A stretch of 64,000 nt of DNA, taken from contig NZ_SMGP01000005.1 in the NCBI RefSeq assembly GCF_004339745.1, positions 186,001 through 250,000 on the forward strand. The letters run 5' to 3'. The DNA comes from Paraburkholderia sp. BL9I2N2. Its GTDB lineage: Bacteria; Pseudomonadota; Gammaproteobacteria; Burkholderiales; Burkholderiaceae. Each line of letters opens with the position of its first letter. Position 1 is the first letter of the stretch. Under the pieces are notes generated by a model that saw only the letters and a program-made list of their open reading frames with translations, was not told the DNA's origin and searched no databases. Of this stretch, positions 1-8,783 are shown piece by piece. Position numbers and translations under genes: made by a program.

Positions 1-373
1 CGTCGCGGCTCGCGACCTTGTTTAGCGCCTTGCCCTGAACCGTGAAGATTTCGGCGTTCGCCGACAGCAGGTCCTTACGCTCCATGCCTTTCGAACGCGG
101 ACGCGCGCCGACCAGCAGAGCCACGTCTGCATCTTTGAATGCAACTTCGGGATCGTCGGTGATCACGACGCCCGACAGCAGCGGGAATGCGCAATCATCC
201 AGTTCCATCACGACGCCTTTGACGGCGCCTTGCGCTTGCGGCAGGTCGAGCAATTGCAGGACCACCGGCTGATCCTTGCCGAGCAGGTCGCCATTGGCGA
301 TGCGGAACAGCAGGGAGTAAGCGATTTGACCTGCGGCGCCGGTGACGGCAACGCGCTTTGCGGGCTTAGCCAT
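1..373 (-). CDS. mdh: Malate dehydrogenase, N-terminal part (runs off the left edge)
   Basis: Oxidises malate to oxaloacetate with NAD+ in the TCA cycle, in the cytoplasm. The visible N-terminus begins [19 protein letters not shown], which holds the dinucleotide-binding glycine motif GAAGQI and is followed by a run typical of the cytosolic-type bacterial malate dehydrogenases. The start is the ATG at 373, preceded on the minus strand by a GGAG ribosome-binding site. Only about 124 codons are in the window; the catalytic His and the C-terminus lie outside. It is divergent from the GntR regulator and the sdh genes, all of TCA-cycle function. Confidence 0.95.
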
Positions 374-867
374 TGAGAAATCTCCAGGACGATGCGTTAG
401 ACGCTAGGGAAAACGCCATTCTATATGCGCGTTCAGCGAAGCGTTGTGAAACACGGCGGAATTCACTGTCGCGGACTGCCTCGCCAATTGCCGAGGCCGA
501 GCGGCGCGTTGGGGCAAGACCGCCATGCCGGAAATCTGCACTACAGCACAGGAGCGGAATATGAAGCGCCGGGTAGCCGCTGCACGGTGCGGGCTCCTGC
601 AAACAGCGCGTTTCGGCAAGCGTCTGACCAACGAATGGCGGCGAAATCGAAACCTGAACTGCGTGGGAACAGCATGGTGCACAGTGGCTGCCGGTGCGTC
701 GCGGCGCTGCATCAAAACAGCCGCCGAAAAACCCGCAAACCCTTGCTCGACAAGGAGTGTAGGAGTCGTCAGACACAAAGTCAACATTATCTTATGTCTT
801 ATATAAGACATATCTATTGCGGGGAAAACCCTAGACGCGGCCTAGCCCTTTATGATGAAATGCGCGG
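374..867. promoter_or_regulatory. Divergent mdh / gntR intergenic region
   Basis: 494 bases without a convincing gene; small ORFs here overlap one another in several frames and show no family resemblance. The mdh side has an AT-rich stretch near 410-430 (reading CATATAGAAT on the minus strand) that may be a -10 region. The gntR side is AT-rich between 780 and 820 and carries a perfect palindrome described separately. Confidence 0.6.
793..812. promoter_or_regulatory. Perfect 20-bp palindrome, candidate operator of the adjacent GntR regulator
   Basis: TATGTCTTATATAAGACATA is its own reverse complement over all 20 bases. It lies 56 bases before the GntR start codon in an AT-rich island that could also hold its promoter. 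Dyad operators of this size are usual for dimeric GntR proteins, so autoregulation is a reasonable inference. I did not see a second copy in the window, including upstream of sdhC. Confidence 0.7.
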
Positions 868-1668
868 ATGAATTCGAACCCGGCGAACACCACGAATCCG
901 AGCGGCCAAGGGGTCGCGGGCGAGGGTGTACCTACTGCGCCTCCGGCCACGTCGCCCACTTTCAGCCCCTTGTACCAGCAGATCAAGGGGTTGATCACGC
1001 AGAGCCTCGAAAGCGGCGAGTGGAAGCCGGGCGAGATCATTCCTAGTGAAGTCGAATTGGCGGCCAGATACAAGGTCAGTCAGGGGACGGTGCGCAAAGC
1101 GATCGACGAACTTGCCGCCGACAACCTGCTGGTGCGCCGCCAGGGCAAGGGCACGTTTGTTGCGACGCACAACGAAGACCGCGCCCAGTTTCGGTTCCTC
1201 AGATTACTGGCCGATGACGGCGCGGAACACCCGCACGTCAGCCGCCTGCTCGAATGCCGGCGCTTGCGCGCTTCGGCGGACATCGCCCGGCAACTCGATC
1301 TGAAACCGGCCGATCCGGTCGTATTGATCAAGCGCTTGCTGCAGTTCGACGGCGAAGTCACCGTGCTCGATGAAATCTGGTTGCCCGGCGCCGTGTTCCG
1401 TGGCCTGACGCTCGAGCGGCTGTCGGAGTATAAAGGTCCCCTCTACGCGATGTTCGAGACGGAATTCGGCACCCGCATGATCCGCGCAACGGAGAAGATT
1501 CGCGCGGTGGCGGCTGAGCCTTCCGTCGCCGATCTGCTGCATGTGCCGGCGGGTTTTCCGCTGCTATCGGTCGAGCGCGTGTCCTATACCTATGGAGACC
1601 GGCCGGTCGAAGTGCGCCGTGGTTGGTATGTCACAACCGGGTACTACTATCAGAACGATCTAAGCTGA
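868..1668 (+). CDS. GntR-family (HutC/UTRA) transcriptional regulator
   Basis: 266-residue DNA-binding regulator. After a poorly conserved Pro/Thr-rich start of about 30 residues there is a winged helix-turn-helix (PLYQQIKGLI... PSEVELAARYKVSQGTVRKA ...RRQGKGTFV), then a C-terminal UTRA ligand domain of about 150 residues. It sits upstream of and co-directional with sdhCDAB, 157 bases from sdhC, and divergent from mdh, so TCA-cycle control is likely but inferred. The ligand is unknown. The start ATG has no strong ribosome-binding site, so a slightly later start is possible. Confidence 0.88.
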   Translation: MNSNPANTTNPSGQGVAGEGVPTAPPATSPTFSPLYQQIKGLITQSLESGEWKPGEIIPSEVELAARYKVSQGTVRKAIDELAADNLLVRRQGKGTFVATHNEDRAQFRFLRLLADDGAEHPHVSRLLECRRLRASADIARQLDLKPADPVVLIKRLLQFDGEVTVLDEIWLPGAVFRGLTLERLSEYKGPLYAMFETEFGTRMIRATEKIRAVAAEPSVADLLHVPAGFPLLSVERVSYTYGDRPVEVRRGWYVTTGYYYQNDLS

Positions 1669-1825
1669 ATCGGGCTGAATGAAGGCGCTGCGTCCCACAC
1701 GCGCGCCTGTTTGAAGGCGCCTTTATCGCGCGCGCTGTAACGGACCTGTCGTGGTTTTCGCTGCAGCGCGATATAAAAAGGCGCTAAAATTGCGGATTAG
1801 TGTGACTACATAGTAGGGGTCTAGC
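1669..1825 (+). promoter_or_regulatory. Intergenic region with probable sdh promoter
   Basis: 157 bases between the GntR gene and sdhC. AT-rich hexamers TATAAA (1773) and TAAAAT (1785-1790) could serve as -10 elements for the sdh operon; no good -35 is seen. The 5' part contains GC-rich repeats of GGCGC without a T tract, so no clear terminator for the regulator gene. Confidence 0.35.
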
Positions 1826-2242
1826 ATGGCTGAAGCCGTAAAAAAACCGAGGCCGGAATTCCGGAACATCGGTATCGGGCAGATATTGACGGCATACCGT
1901 CTCCCGCTAGCGGGGCGAGTATCGATCTTGCACCGCTTGAGCGGTGGTCTGCTTTTTGTTTTTCTTCCGTTCCTGCTGTACCTCTTCGATCAGAGTCTGA
2001 CATCGGAACTTAGTTTCGAAGTCTTCAAAGGTTTCCTCTCCAACATCATCGTCAAGCTCATCACGCTCGTTCTGGCGTGGGCTTTCCTGTTTCACTTCTG
2101 CGCCGGCATCCGTCACCTCGTGATGGACACGAACCACAACGCGGTCACGAAGGAAAAAGGCAAATCGACTTCCATCGTCGTTCTCGTCGTGTCGTCGCTG
2201 CTCACCATCGCATTCGCGGCAAAACTGTTCGGAGCATTCTAA
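1826..2242 (+). CDS. sdhC: Succinate dehydrogenase cytochrome b556 subunit
   Basis: 138-residue membrane anchor subunit of complex II. Three hydrophobic helices are visible (LLFVFLPFLLYLF, IIVKLITLVLAWAFLFHF, IVVLVVSSLLTIAFA) and the haem-ligand region FHFCAGIRHLVMD follows the second helix, as in the SdhC family. The motif LHRLSGGLLF near the N-terminus is also typical. First gene of sdhCDAB; three bases separate it from sdhD. Confidence 0.95.
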   Translation: MAEAVKKPRPEFRNIGIGQILTAYRLPLAGRVSILHRLSGGLLFVFLPFLLYLFDQSLTSELSFEVFKGFLSNIIVKLITLVLAWAFLFHFCAGIRHLVMDTNHNAVTKEKGKSTSIVVLVVSSLLTIAFAAKLFGAF

Positions 2243-2245
2243 AAA

Positions 2246-2614
2246 ATGTCAGCTAATAACCGAATCGGTTCGAAGCGTCTCGTTGTCGGCGCTCACTACG
2301 GTCTGCGCGACTGGCTGGCCCAGCGCATCACCGCCGCCGTGATGGCGATCTACACGGTGATCCTGCTCGCGTGGTTCTTCGGCGCGCGCGATTTCTCGTA
2401 CGACGGCTGGGCGTCCATCTTCGCCACGCAGTGGATGAAGCTCGCCACGTTCGTCACGCTGCTCTCGCTGTTCTATCACGCGTGGGTGGGTATCCGCGAC
2501 ATCTGGATGGACTATGTGAAGCCCGTTGGCATCCGCCTGTTGCTTCAAGCGCTGACGATCGTCTGGCTGCTCGCCTGTGCGGGCTACGCTGCGCAGATTC
2601 TCTGGAGAGTGTAA
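2246..2614 (+). CDS. sdhD: Succinate dehydrogenase hydrophobic anchor subunit
   Basis: 122-residue partner of SdhC. It has three membrane segments and the quinone/haem-site sequence YHAWVGIRDIWMDYVKP (about residues 73-89) characteristic of SdhD. The start follows the sdhC stop by three bases and is followed after four bases by sdhA, so translation is probably coupled. Confidence 0.95.
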   Translation: MSANNRIGSKRLVVGAHYGLRDWLAQRITAAVMAIYTVILLAWFFGARDFSYDGWASIFATQWMKLATFVTLLSLFYHAWVGIRDIWMDYVKPVGIRLLLQALTIVWLLACAGYAAQILWRV

Positions 2615-2618
2615 AAGA

Positions 2619-4394
2619 ATGGCTGCAATCAAGAATTCTCTGCCGCGTCGCAAGTTTGACGTGGTTATCGTCGGCGCGGGCGGCTCGGGGATGCGCGCTT
2701 CGCTGCAACTCGCGCGCGCCGGTCTGTCGGTCTGCGTGCTGTCCAAGGTGTTCCCGACGCGTTCGCACACGGTCGCTGCTCAAGGCGGCATCGGCGCATC
2801 GCTCGGCAACATGAGCGAAGACAACTGGCACTACCACTTCTACGACACGATCAAGGGTTCCGACTGGCTCGGCGACCAGGACGCGATCGAGTTCATGTGC
2901 CGCGAAGCACCGAACGCCGTCTACGAACTCGAACACATGGGCATGCCGTTCGACCGCAACGCTGACGGCACGATTTACCAACGCCCGTTCGGTGGCCACA
3001 CGGCGAACTATGGCGAAAAGCCGGTGCAACGCGCTTGCGCGGCGGCTGACCGTACCGGCCACGCACTGCTGCACACGCTGTACCAGCAAAACGTCGCTGC
3101 GAAAACGCAATTCTTCGTCGAGTGGATGGCGCTGGATCTGATCCGCGACGCCGACGGCGACGTGCTCGGCGTGACCGCGCTGGAAATGGAAACGGGCGAC
3201 GTCTACATCCTCGAAGGCAAGACCACGCTGTTCGCCACGGGCGGTGCCGGCCGGATCTTCGCGGCATCGACCAACGCGTTCATCAACACCGGCGATGGCC
3301 TGGGCATGGCGGCGCGTTCGGGTATTGCGCTGCAAGACATGGAATTCTGGCAATTCCACCCGACCGGCGTGGCCGGCGCGGGCGTGCTGATTACCGAAGG
3401 CGTGCGCGGTGAAGGCGGCATTCTGCGTAACTCGAACGGCGAGCGTTTCATGGAACGCTACGCGCCTACCCTGAAGGATCTGGCGCCGCGTGACTTCGTG
3501 TCGCGTTCGATGGACCAGGAAATCAAGGAAGGCCGCGGCGTAGGTCCGAACAAGGATCACGTGCTGCTCGACCTGTCGCACATCGGCGCCGAGACGATCA
3601 TGAAGCGTCTGCCGTCGATCCGCGAAATCGCGCTGAAGTTCGCGAACGTCGATTGCATCAAGGAGCCGATCCCGGTCGTGCCGACCATCCACTATCAGAT
3701 GGGCGGTATCCCGACGAACATCCACGGCCAGGTGGTGGGCACGTCGAAGGGTCACGAAGAGCCGGTCAACGGTTTCTACGCAGTGGGCGAATGCTCGTGC
3801 GTGTCGGTGCACGGTGCGAACCGTCTCGGCACGAACTCGCTGCTCGACCTGGTGGTGTTCGGCCGCGCGGCCGGCAACCACATCGTCAAGCACGTGAAGG
3901 AAATCAAGGAGCACAAGCCGCTTCCGGCAGACGCCGCCGATTTCTCGCTGGCACGTCTGGCCAAGCTGGAGAAGTCCTCGTCGGGCGAATACTCGCAAGA
4001 CGTCGCGGCTGAGATCCGTTCCACGATGCAGGCTCACGCTGGCGTGTTCCGCACATCGGAATTGCTGGCCAAGGGTGTCGAGCGTATTCGGGAAGTGGCT
4101 GACCGCGTCGACAACATCTACCTGAAGGACAAGTCGAAGGTGTTCAACACGGCCCGCGTCGAAGCGCTGGAAGTGGAGAACCTGATTGAAGTGGCCCGCG
4201 CCACGATGGTTTCCGCCGAAGCGCGTAAGGAAAGCCGCGGCGCGCACGCGCAGAACGACTTCGAACATCGCGACGACGAAAACTGGCTGCGCCATACGCT
4301 GTGGTTCAGCGAAGGCGATCGCCTCGACTACAAGCCGGTTCACATGCAACCGCTGACGGTCGAATCGGTTCCGCCGAAAGCGCGGACCTTCTAA
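2619..4394 (+). CDS. sdhA: Succinate dehydrogenase flavoprotein subunit
   Basis: 591-residue catalytic subunit that oxidises succinate to fumarate. It shows the N-terminal FAD-binding motif VVIVGAGGSGMRA, the SHTVAAQGG segment with the covalent FAD histidine, a substrate-site segment (QFHPTGVAGAGVLITEG) and the C-terminal HANRLGTNSLLDLVVFG block. The start MAAIKNSLPRRKF at 2619 fits the family; an upstream in-frame start would run into sdhD. Membrane-associated through SdhCD. Confidence 0.97.
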   Translation: MAAIKNSLPRRKFDVVIVGAGGSGMRASLQLARAGLSVCVLSKVFPTRSHTVAAQGGIGASLGNMSEDNWHYHFYDTIKGSDWLGDQDAIEFMCREAPNAVYELEHMGMPFDRNADGTIYQRPFGGHTANYGEKPVQRACAAADRTGHALLHTLYQQNVAAKTQFFVEWMALDLIRDADGDVLGVTALEMETGDVYILEGKTTLFATGGAGRIFAASTNAFINTGDGLGMAARSGIALQDMEFWQFHPTGVAGAGVLITEGVRGEGGILRNSNGERFMERYAPTLKDLAPRDFVSRSMDQEIKEGRGVGPNKDHVLLDLSHIGAETIMKRLPSIREIALKFANVDCIKEPIPVVPTIHYQMGGIPTNIHGQVVGTSKGHEEPVNGFYAVGECSCVSVHGANRLGTNSLLDLVVFGRAAGNHIVKHVKEIKEHKPLPADAADFSLARLAKLEKSSSGEYSQDVAAEIRSTMQAHAGVFRTSELLAKGVERIREVADRVDNIYLKDKSKVFNTARVEALEVENLIEVARATMVSAEARKESRGAHAQNDFEHRDDENWLRHTLWFSEGDRLDYKPVHMQPLTVESVPPKARTF

Positions 4395-4418
4395 GGCACA
4401 AGTCAAAGGAATTCAGAA

Positions 4419-5123
4419 ATGGCAAAGCGTACATTTGAAATTTACCGCTACGACCCGGACAAGGACGCAGCGCCGCGCATGCAAACGTACGAGATCGAGA
4501 TCGACTCGCACGAACGCATGCTGCTCGACGCGCTCGTCAAGCTGAAGGCTGTCGACGAAACGCTGTCGTTCCGTCGCTCGTGCCGTGAAGGCGTGTGCGG
4601 TTCGGACGCAATGAACATCAACGGCAAGAACGGTCTGGCGTGCCTCACGAACCTGAACGACCTGCCGCAAAAGATCGTGCTGCGTCCGCTGCCGGGCCTG
4701 CCCGTCGTGCGCGACCTGATCTGCGATTTCACGCAGTTCTTCAACCAGTATCACTCGATCAAGCCGTACCTGATCAACGATACGCCGCCGCCGGAAAAGG
4801 AACGTCTGCAGTCGCCGGAAGAACGCGACGAGCTCGACGGCCTGTACGAATGTATTCTGTGCGCCAGCTGCTCGACTTCGTGCCCGAGCTTCTGGTGGAA
4901 TCCGGACAAGTTCGTCGGCCCGGCAGGCCTGTTGCAAGCCTACCGCTTCATCGCGGATAGCCGCGACGAAGCGACGGGCGAACGCCTCGACAACCTGGAA
5001 GATCCGTACCGTCTGTTCCGTTGCCATACCATCATGAATTGCGTCGACGTTTGCCCGAAGGGCCTGAACCCGACCAAGGCAATTGGCAAGATCAAGGAAT
5101 TGATGGTTCGCCGCGCGGTCTGA
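4419..5123 (+). CDS. sdhB: Succinate dehydrogenase iron-sulfur subunit
   Basis: 234-residue electron-transfer subunit. The cysteine clusters of the family are all present: SCREGVCGSDAM and GLACL for the 2Fe-2S centre, CILCASCSTSCPSFWW and CHTIMNCVDVCPKGLNP for the 4Fe-4S and 3Fe-4S centres. It links the FAD in SdhA to ubiquinone at SdhCD. The next gene, sdhE, begins one base after the stop codon. Confidence 0.97.
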   Translation: MAKRTFEIYRYDPDKDAAPRMQTYEIEIDSHERMLLDALVKLKAVDETLSFRRSCREGVCGSDAMNINGKNGLACLTNLNDLPQKIVLRPLPGLPVVRDLICDFTQFFNQYHSIKPYLINDTPPPEKERLQSPEERDELDGLYECILCASCSTSCPSFWWNPDKFVGPAGLLQAYRFIADSRDEATGERLDNLEDPYRLFRCHTIMNCVDVCPKGLNPTKAIGKIKELMVRRAV

Positions 5124-5124
5124 G

Positions 5125-5397
5125 ATGGAATCAACATCGCATCAGTCCGACCCTCTCCGCCGCGCGCGCCTTCGCTGGCGCGCGCGGCGGGGCCTGCTGG
5201 AAAACGATCTGATCTTTGAACGTTTTTTCGGCCGATATGAGCATGACCTCAGCGATGCTGACGTGGGCGCACTTACACGGCTGCTCGAGCTGAGCGATAA
5301 CGACCTGATGGACTTGCTGCTCGTGCGCAAGGAACCGGAAGGCGACCTTGCCGACCCGGATGTGATCCGGGTGCTGGAGCTGCTGCGTAATGCCTGA
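5125..5397 (+). CDS. sdhE: FAD assembly factor SdhE (YgfY/DUF339)
   Basis: 90-residue protein that promotes covalent flavinylation of SdhA. The family motif R-G-x2-E is visible as RRGLLENDLIFERFF (about residues 16-31), followed by acidic helices with SDADVGALTRLLELSDNDLMDLL. The position directly after sdhB supports the assignment and probable co-transcription with the sdh operon and gltA. Confidence 0.92.
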   Translation: MESTSHQSDPLRRARLRWRARRGLLENDLIFERFFGRYEHDLSDADVGALTRLLELSDNDLMDLLLVRKEPEGDLADPDVIRVLELLRNA

Positions 5398-5497
5398 CCG
5401 GCATGACCGGCTTGAGCGCTGCTTGTCCGCGCTTGTCCGTTGTCCCAGGCGTGCAATTATCGAAACCCTGTTTCCATACTTCGATTGAGGATGTGCT

Positions 5498-6799
5498 ATG
5501 ACCCCGTCAGATGTTAAAGCCACGCTATCGTTCAGCGACAATTCGCCGAGCGTTGAAATGCCGATTTACAAGGGCACTCTCGGCCCGGACGTGATCGACA
5601 TCCGCAAACTGTACGGCCAGACCGGCAAGTTCACGTACGACCCGGGCTTCATGTCGACGGCGGCTTGCAATTCGGCGATCACGTACATCGACGGTGACAA
5701 GGGCGAGCTGCTGTATCGCGGCTACCCGATCGACAACCTCGCGCAAAACGCCGACTTCCTCGAAACCTGCTATCTGCTGCTGAAGGGCGAACTGCCGAAC
5801 GCACAGCAAAATGCCGAATTCGTCAAGACGGTCACGAACCACACGATGGTGCATGAGCAAATGCACTTCTTCTTCCGTGGTTTCCGTCGCGACGCGCACC
5901 CGATGGCGATTCTGGTCGCCGCAGTCGGCGCGCTGTCGGCGTTCTATCACGACTCGCTCGACATCAACAATCCGCGTCACCGTGAAGTGTCTGCCATTCG
6001 CATGATTGCGAAGCTGCCGACGCTGGTGGCGATGGCGTACAAGTACAGCATCGGCCAGCCGTTTGCGTACCCGAAGAACGACCTGTCGTACAGCGCGAAC
6101 TTCATGCACATGATGTTCTCGAACCCGTGCGAAGAGTACAAGGTCAACGACGTGCTGGTGCGCGCGCTCGACCGTATCCTGATCCTGCATGCGGACCACG
6201 AGCAGAATGCATCGACCTCGACCGTGCGTCTCGCCGGTTCGTCGGGCGCGAATCCGTTCGCGTGTATCGCAGCGGGTATCGCGTGTCTGTGGGGCCCGGC
6301 GCACGGCGGTGCGAACGAAGCCGCACTGAACATGCTGGAAGAAATCGGCTCGGTCGACAACATTCCTGAGTTCATCAAGCAGGTGAAGGACAAGAACTCG
6401 GGCGTGAAGCTGATGGGCTTCGGTCACCGCGTCTACAAGAACTACGACCCGCGTGCGAAGCTGATGCGCGAAACCTGCCACGAAGTGCTCGAAGAGCTGG
6501 GCCTGCACGACGACCCGCTGTTCAAGCTGGCCATGGCACTGGAAAAGATCGCACTGGAAGACGAATACTTCGTGTCGCGCAAGCTGTACCCGAACGTCGA
6601 CTTCTACTCGGGCATCGTTCAGCGCGCGCTGGGCATCCCGACCTCGATGTTCACGTGTATCTTCGCGATGGCACGTACCGTCGGCTGGATTGCGCAGTGG
6701 AACGAAATGATCGCTGATCCGGAACAGAAGATTGGCCGTCCGCGTCAGCTGTTCATCGGCGACACGCAACGTGAAGCCAAGCCGATCGCGCAACGTTGA
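5498..6799 (+). CDS. gltA: Citrate synthase (type II)
   Basis: 433 residues, the length of hexameric type II enzymes. Condenses oxaloacetate and acetyl-CoA. Active-site blocks are intact: ILHADHEQNASTSTVRLAGSS and GPAHGGANEAAL carry the two catalytic histidines, and GFGHRVYKNYDPRA and DFYSGIVQRALGIP the arginine and aspartate regions. The start ATG has GAGGATGT upstream. The 100-base gap after sdhE holds no terminator I can see, so read-through from sdh is plausible. A strong terminator follows. Confidence 0.97.
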   Translation: MTPSDVKATLSFSDNSPSVEMPIYKGTLGPDVIDIRKLYGQTGKFTYDPGFMSTAACNSAITYIDGDKGELLYRGYPIDNLAQNADFLETCYLLLKGELPNAQQNAEFVKTVTNHTMVHEQMHFFFRGFRRDAHPMAILVAAVGALSAFYHDSLDINNPRHREVSAIRMIAKLPTLVAMAYKYSIGQPFAYPKNDLSYSANFMHMMFSNPCEEYKVNDVLVRALDRILILHADHEQNASTSTVRLAGSSGANPFACIAAGIACLWGPAHGGANEAALNMLEEIGSVDNIPEFIKQVKDKNSGVKLMGFGHRVYKNYDPRAKLMRETCHEVLEELGLHDDPLFKLAMALEKIALEDEYFVSRKLYPNVDFYSGIVQRALGIPTSMFTCIFAMARTVGWIAQWNEMIADPEQKIGRPRQLFIGDTQREAKPIAQR

Positions 6800-6870
6800 T
6801 CAGGTTTGAGTCCGCTTAATTCGTAGTGGCTGCGTGCGCTGCGAGTCAGGACGGAGTCTGCTGATAAAGG

Positions 6871-6902
6871 CGCCCCGACGGGTTTTCCGTCGGGGCGTTT
6901 TG
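6871..6902 (+). terminator. Rho-independent terminator after gltA
   Basis: An 11-bp perfect stem (CGCCCCGACGG / CCGTCGGGGCG) with a GTTTT loop is followed by a T-rich run. It ends the sdh-gltA unit. Confidence 0.93.
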
Positions 6903-7125
6903 TTTTCAGCTTCTTGTCCCGCGCACTGAGCATGCATTTGCGCGGCACTGCAGCAGGCGGGAGATGGGTGCGCTCTTGCCGGGTAACGCCAATACAGGTA
7001 TCGACACTACCACCCAACTCCCTGTTTTTTATCGGTTTTCTCCCTGATTGAGCGGCCCAGGCGGGGCGCTGCGTGGCATAATCGACCGACACGGTCAGCC
7101 CGCAGTCAATACTACCCCGCATACC
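6903..7125 (+). promoter_or_regulatory. leuC upstream region with extended -10 promoter candidate
   Basis: 223 bases. TGGCATAAT at 7074-7082 resembles an extended -10 element, placing transcription start about 36 bases before the leuC ATG. A TTGAGC at 7048 lies too far upstream for an ideal -35. No leucine-rich leader peptide or attenuator hairpin was found, so regulation by classical attenuation is not supported. Confidence 0.45.
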
Positions 7126-8535
7126 ATGGCACAGACTCTCTACGACAAATTGTGGAACACACACGTGGTCCACACGGAAGAAGACGGTACGACGATTCTC
7201 TACATCGACCGTCACCTGCTGCACGAAGTCACCAGCCCTCAGGCGTTCGAAGGCCTGAAGCTGGCTGAGCGTCCGGTGTGGCGCATCAGCGCGAATCTGG
7301 CGGTCTCGGACCACAACGTCCCGACCACGGACCGCAGCCACGGCATCGCCGATCCGGTTTCCAAGCTGCAAGTCGACACGCTCGATTCGAACTGCGACGC
7401 TTACGGCATCACGCAGTTCAAGATGAACGATCTGCGTCAGGGCATCGTGCACATCATCGGGCCGGAGCAGGGCGCTACGCTGCCCGGCATGACGATCGTC
7501 TGTGGCGACTCGCACACGTCCACGCACGGCGCGTTCGGCGCGCTGGCGCATGGCATCGGCACGTCGGAAGTCGAACACGTGCTGGCCACGCAAACGCTCT
7601 TGCAGAAGAAGAGCAAGAACATGCTGGTCCGAGTCGAAGGGCAACTGCCGCGCGGTTGCACCGCGAAAGACATCGTGCTCGCCATCATCGGCAAGATCGG
7701 CACGGCAGGCGGCACCGGCTACGCGATCGAATTCGGCGGTTCGACGATTCGCGCGCTCTCCATGGAAGGCCGCATGACGGTTTGCAACATGGCGATCGAA
7801 GCAGGTGCGCGAGCCGGCATGGTTGCGGTCGACGATACTACGGTCGAATACCTGAAGGGTCGCCCGTTCTCGCCGGAAGGCGTGGAGTGGGATCACGCGG
7901 TCGAATACTGGAAGCAATTCAAGTCGGACGAAGGCGCGCAGTTCGATCGCGTGGTCGAACTGAACGCAGCGGAGATCGTGCCGCAAGTCACGTGGGGCAC
8001 GTCGCCGGAAATGGTCACGGCCGTGGACGGCCGCGTGCCGGATCCGGACCGCGAGAAAGACCCGGTCAAGCGCGACGCCATGGAGCGCGCGCTGAAATAC
8101 ATGGCGCTCGAACCGAACGCGCCGATCGAGTCGATCAAGCCGGATAAAATCTTCATCGGGTCGTGCACCAACGCGCGCATTGAAGACATTCGCGCCGCGG
8201 CTTACGTCGTGAAGAAGCTGGGCCGCCGCGTGGCGCCGAACATCCGTCTGGCCATGGTAGTGCCGGGTTCGGGTCTCGTGAAGGCACAGGCGGAACGTGA
8301 AGGCCTCGACAAGGTCTTTACCGATGCCGGTTTCGAATGGCGTGAACCGGGTTGCTCGATGTGTCTCGCCATGAACGCCGACCGGCTGGATCCGGGCGAA
8401 CGTTGTGCGTCCACGTCGAATCGTAATTTCGAAGGTCGTCAGGGCGCCGGTGGCCGTACCCACCTCGTGAGCCCCGCGATGGCTGCGGCTGCGGCCATCG
8501 AAGGGCATTTCGTCGATATTCGCAAGCTTGGATAA
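7126..8535 (+). CDS. leuC: 3-isopropylmalate dehydratase large subunit
   Basis: 469-residue aconitase-family subunit that isomerises 2- to 3-isopropylmalate in leucine biosynthesis. The iron-sulfur cysteines are visible in IGSCTNARIEDIRAA and EPGCSMCLAMN, with GDSHTSTHGAFGALAHGIG earlier. The start MAQTLYDKLWNTHVV is the family's usual N-terminus; an in-frame extension to 7048 has no support. Forms a heterodimer with LeuD encoded downstream, beyond a small lipoprotein gene. Confidence 0.97.
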   Translation: MAQTLYDKLWNTHVVHTEEDGTTILYIDRHLLHEVTSPQAFEGLKLAERPVWRISANLAVSDHNVPTTDRSHGIADPVSKLQVDTLDSNCDAYGITQFKMNDLRQGIVHIIGPEQGATLPGMTIVCGDSHTSTHGAFGALAHGIGTSEVEHVLATQTLLQKKSKNMLVRVEGQLPRGCTAKDIVLAIIGKIGTAGGTGYAIEFGGSTIRALSMEGRMTVCNMAIEAGARAGMVAVDDTTVEYLKGRPFSPEGVEWDHAVEYWKQFKSDEGAQFDRVVELNAAEIVPQVTWGTSPEMVTAVDGRVPDPDREKDPVKRDAMERALKYMALEPNAPIESIKPDKIFIGSCTNARIEDIRAAAYVVKKLGRRVAPNIRLAMVVPGSGLVKAQAEREGLDKVFTDAGFEWREPGCSMCLAMNADRLDPGERCASTSNRNFEGRQGAGGRTHLVSPAMAAAAAIEGHFVDIRKLG

Positions 8536-8541
8536 ACACGC

Positions 8542-8697
8542 ATGATGAACATGAATCGCACCACTCTATTGCGCCGCTTCGCGCTCGGTACCCTGGCTGG
8601 GCTGTTGCTGGGTCTGGCCGGTTGCAACACGGTGCACGGATTCGGCGAGGACATGTCGCACCTCGGCAATTCGATCAGCAACCACGCTGATAAATAA
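8542..8697 (+). CDS. Entericidin-like small lipoprotein
   Basis: 51 residues from the first ATG (MMNMNRTTLLRRFALG...); it could also start at the internal Met4. A positively charged N-region, a hydrophobic run and a lipobox LAGC put the lipidated cysteine at residue 28. The mature peptide CNTVHGFGEDMSHLGNSISN resembles entericidin A/B (CNT...G.D....G..I). It begins 6 bases after the leuC stop and is inside the leu operon. Entericidins are small membrane lipoproteins linked to a toxin/antidote pair in enterics; only one copy is seen here, so that role is not implied. Confidence 0.85.
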   Translation: MMNMNRTTLLRRFALGTLAGLLLGLAGCNTVHGFGEDMSHLGNSISNHADK

Positions 8698-8783
8698 GCG
8701 GTTTTTGATTTTTGCCGGCCATGCGCCGAGCGGCTTTCCGGCCGCCGCGCGCATCGCCCGGTCTTGAAACAGGCGCAAGCGTC

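Noticed and set aside
366..871. Several overlapping 60-148 codon ORFs in the mdh-gntR gap
   Set aside because: They overlap in four frames, lack ribosome-binding sites and resemble nothing; the stretch is better explained as a regulatory region.
2454..4406. 650-codon open frame on the minus strand across sdhD-sdhA
   Set aside because: It mirrors sdhA codon by codon in a high-GC genome, is rich in Arg, His and Val and has no recognisable domain.
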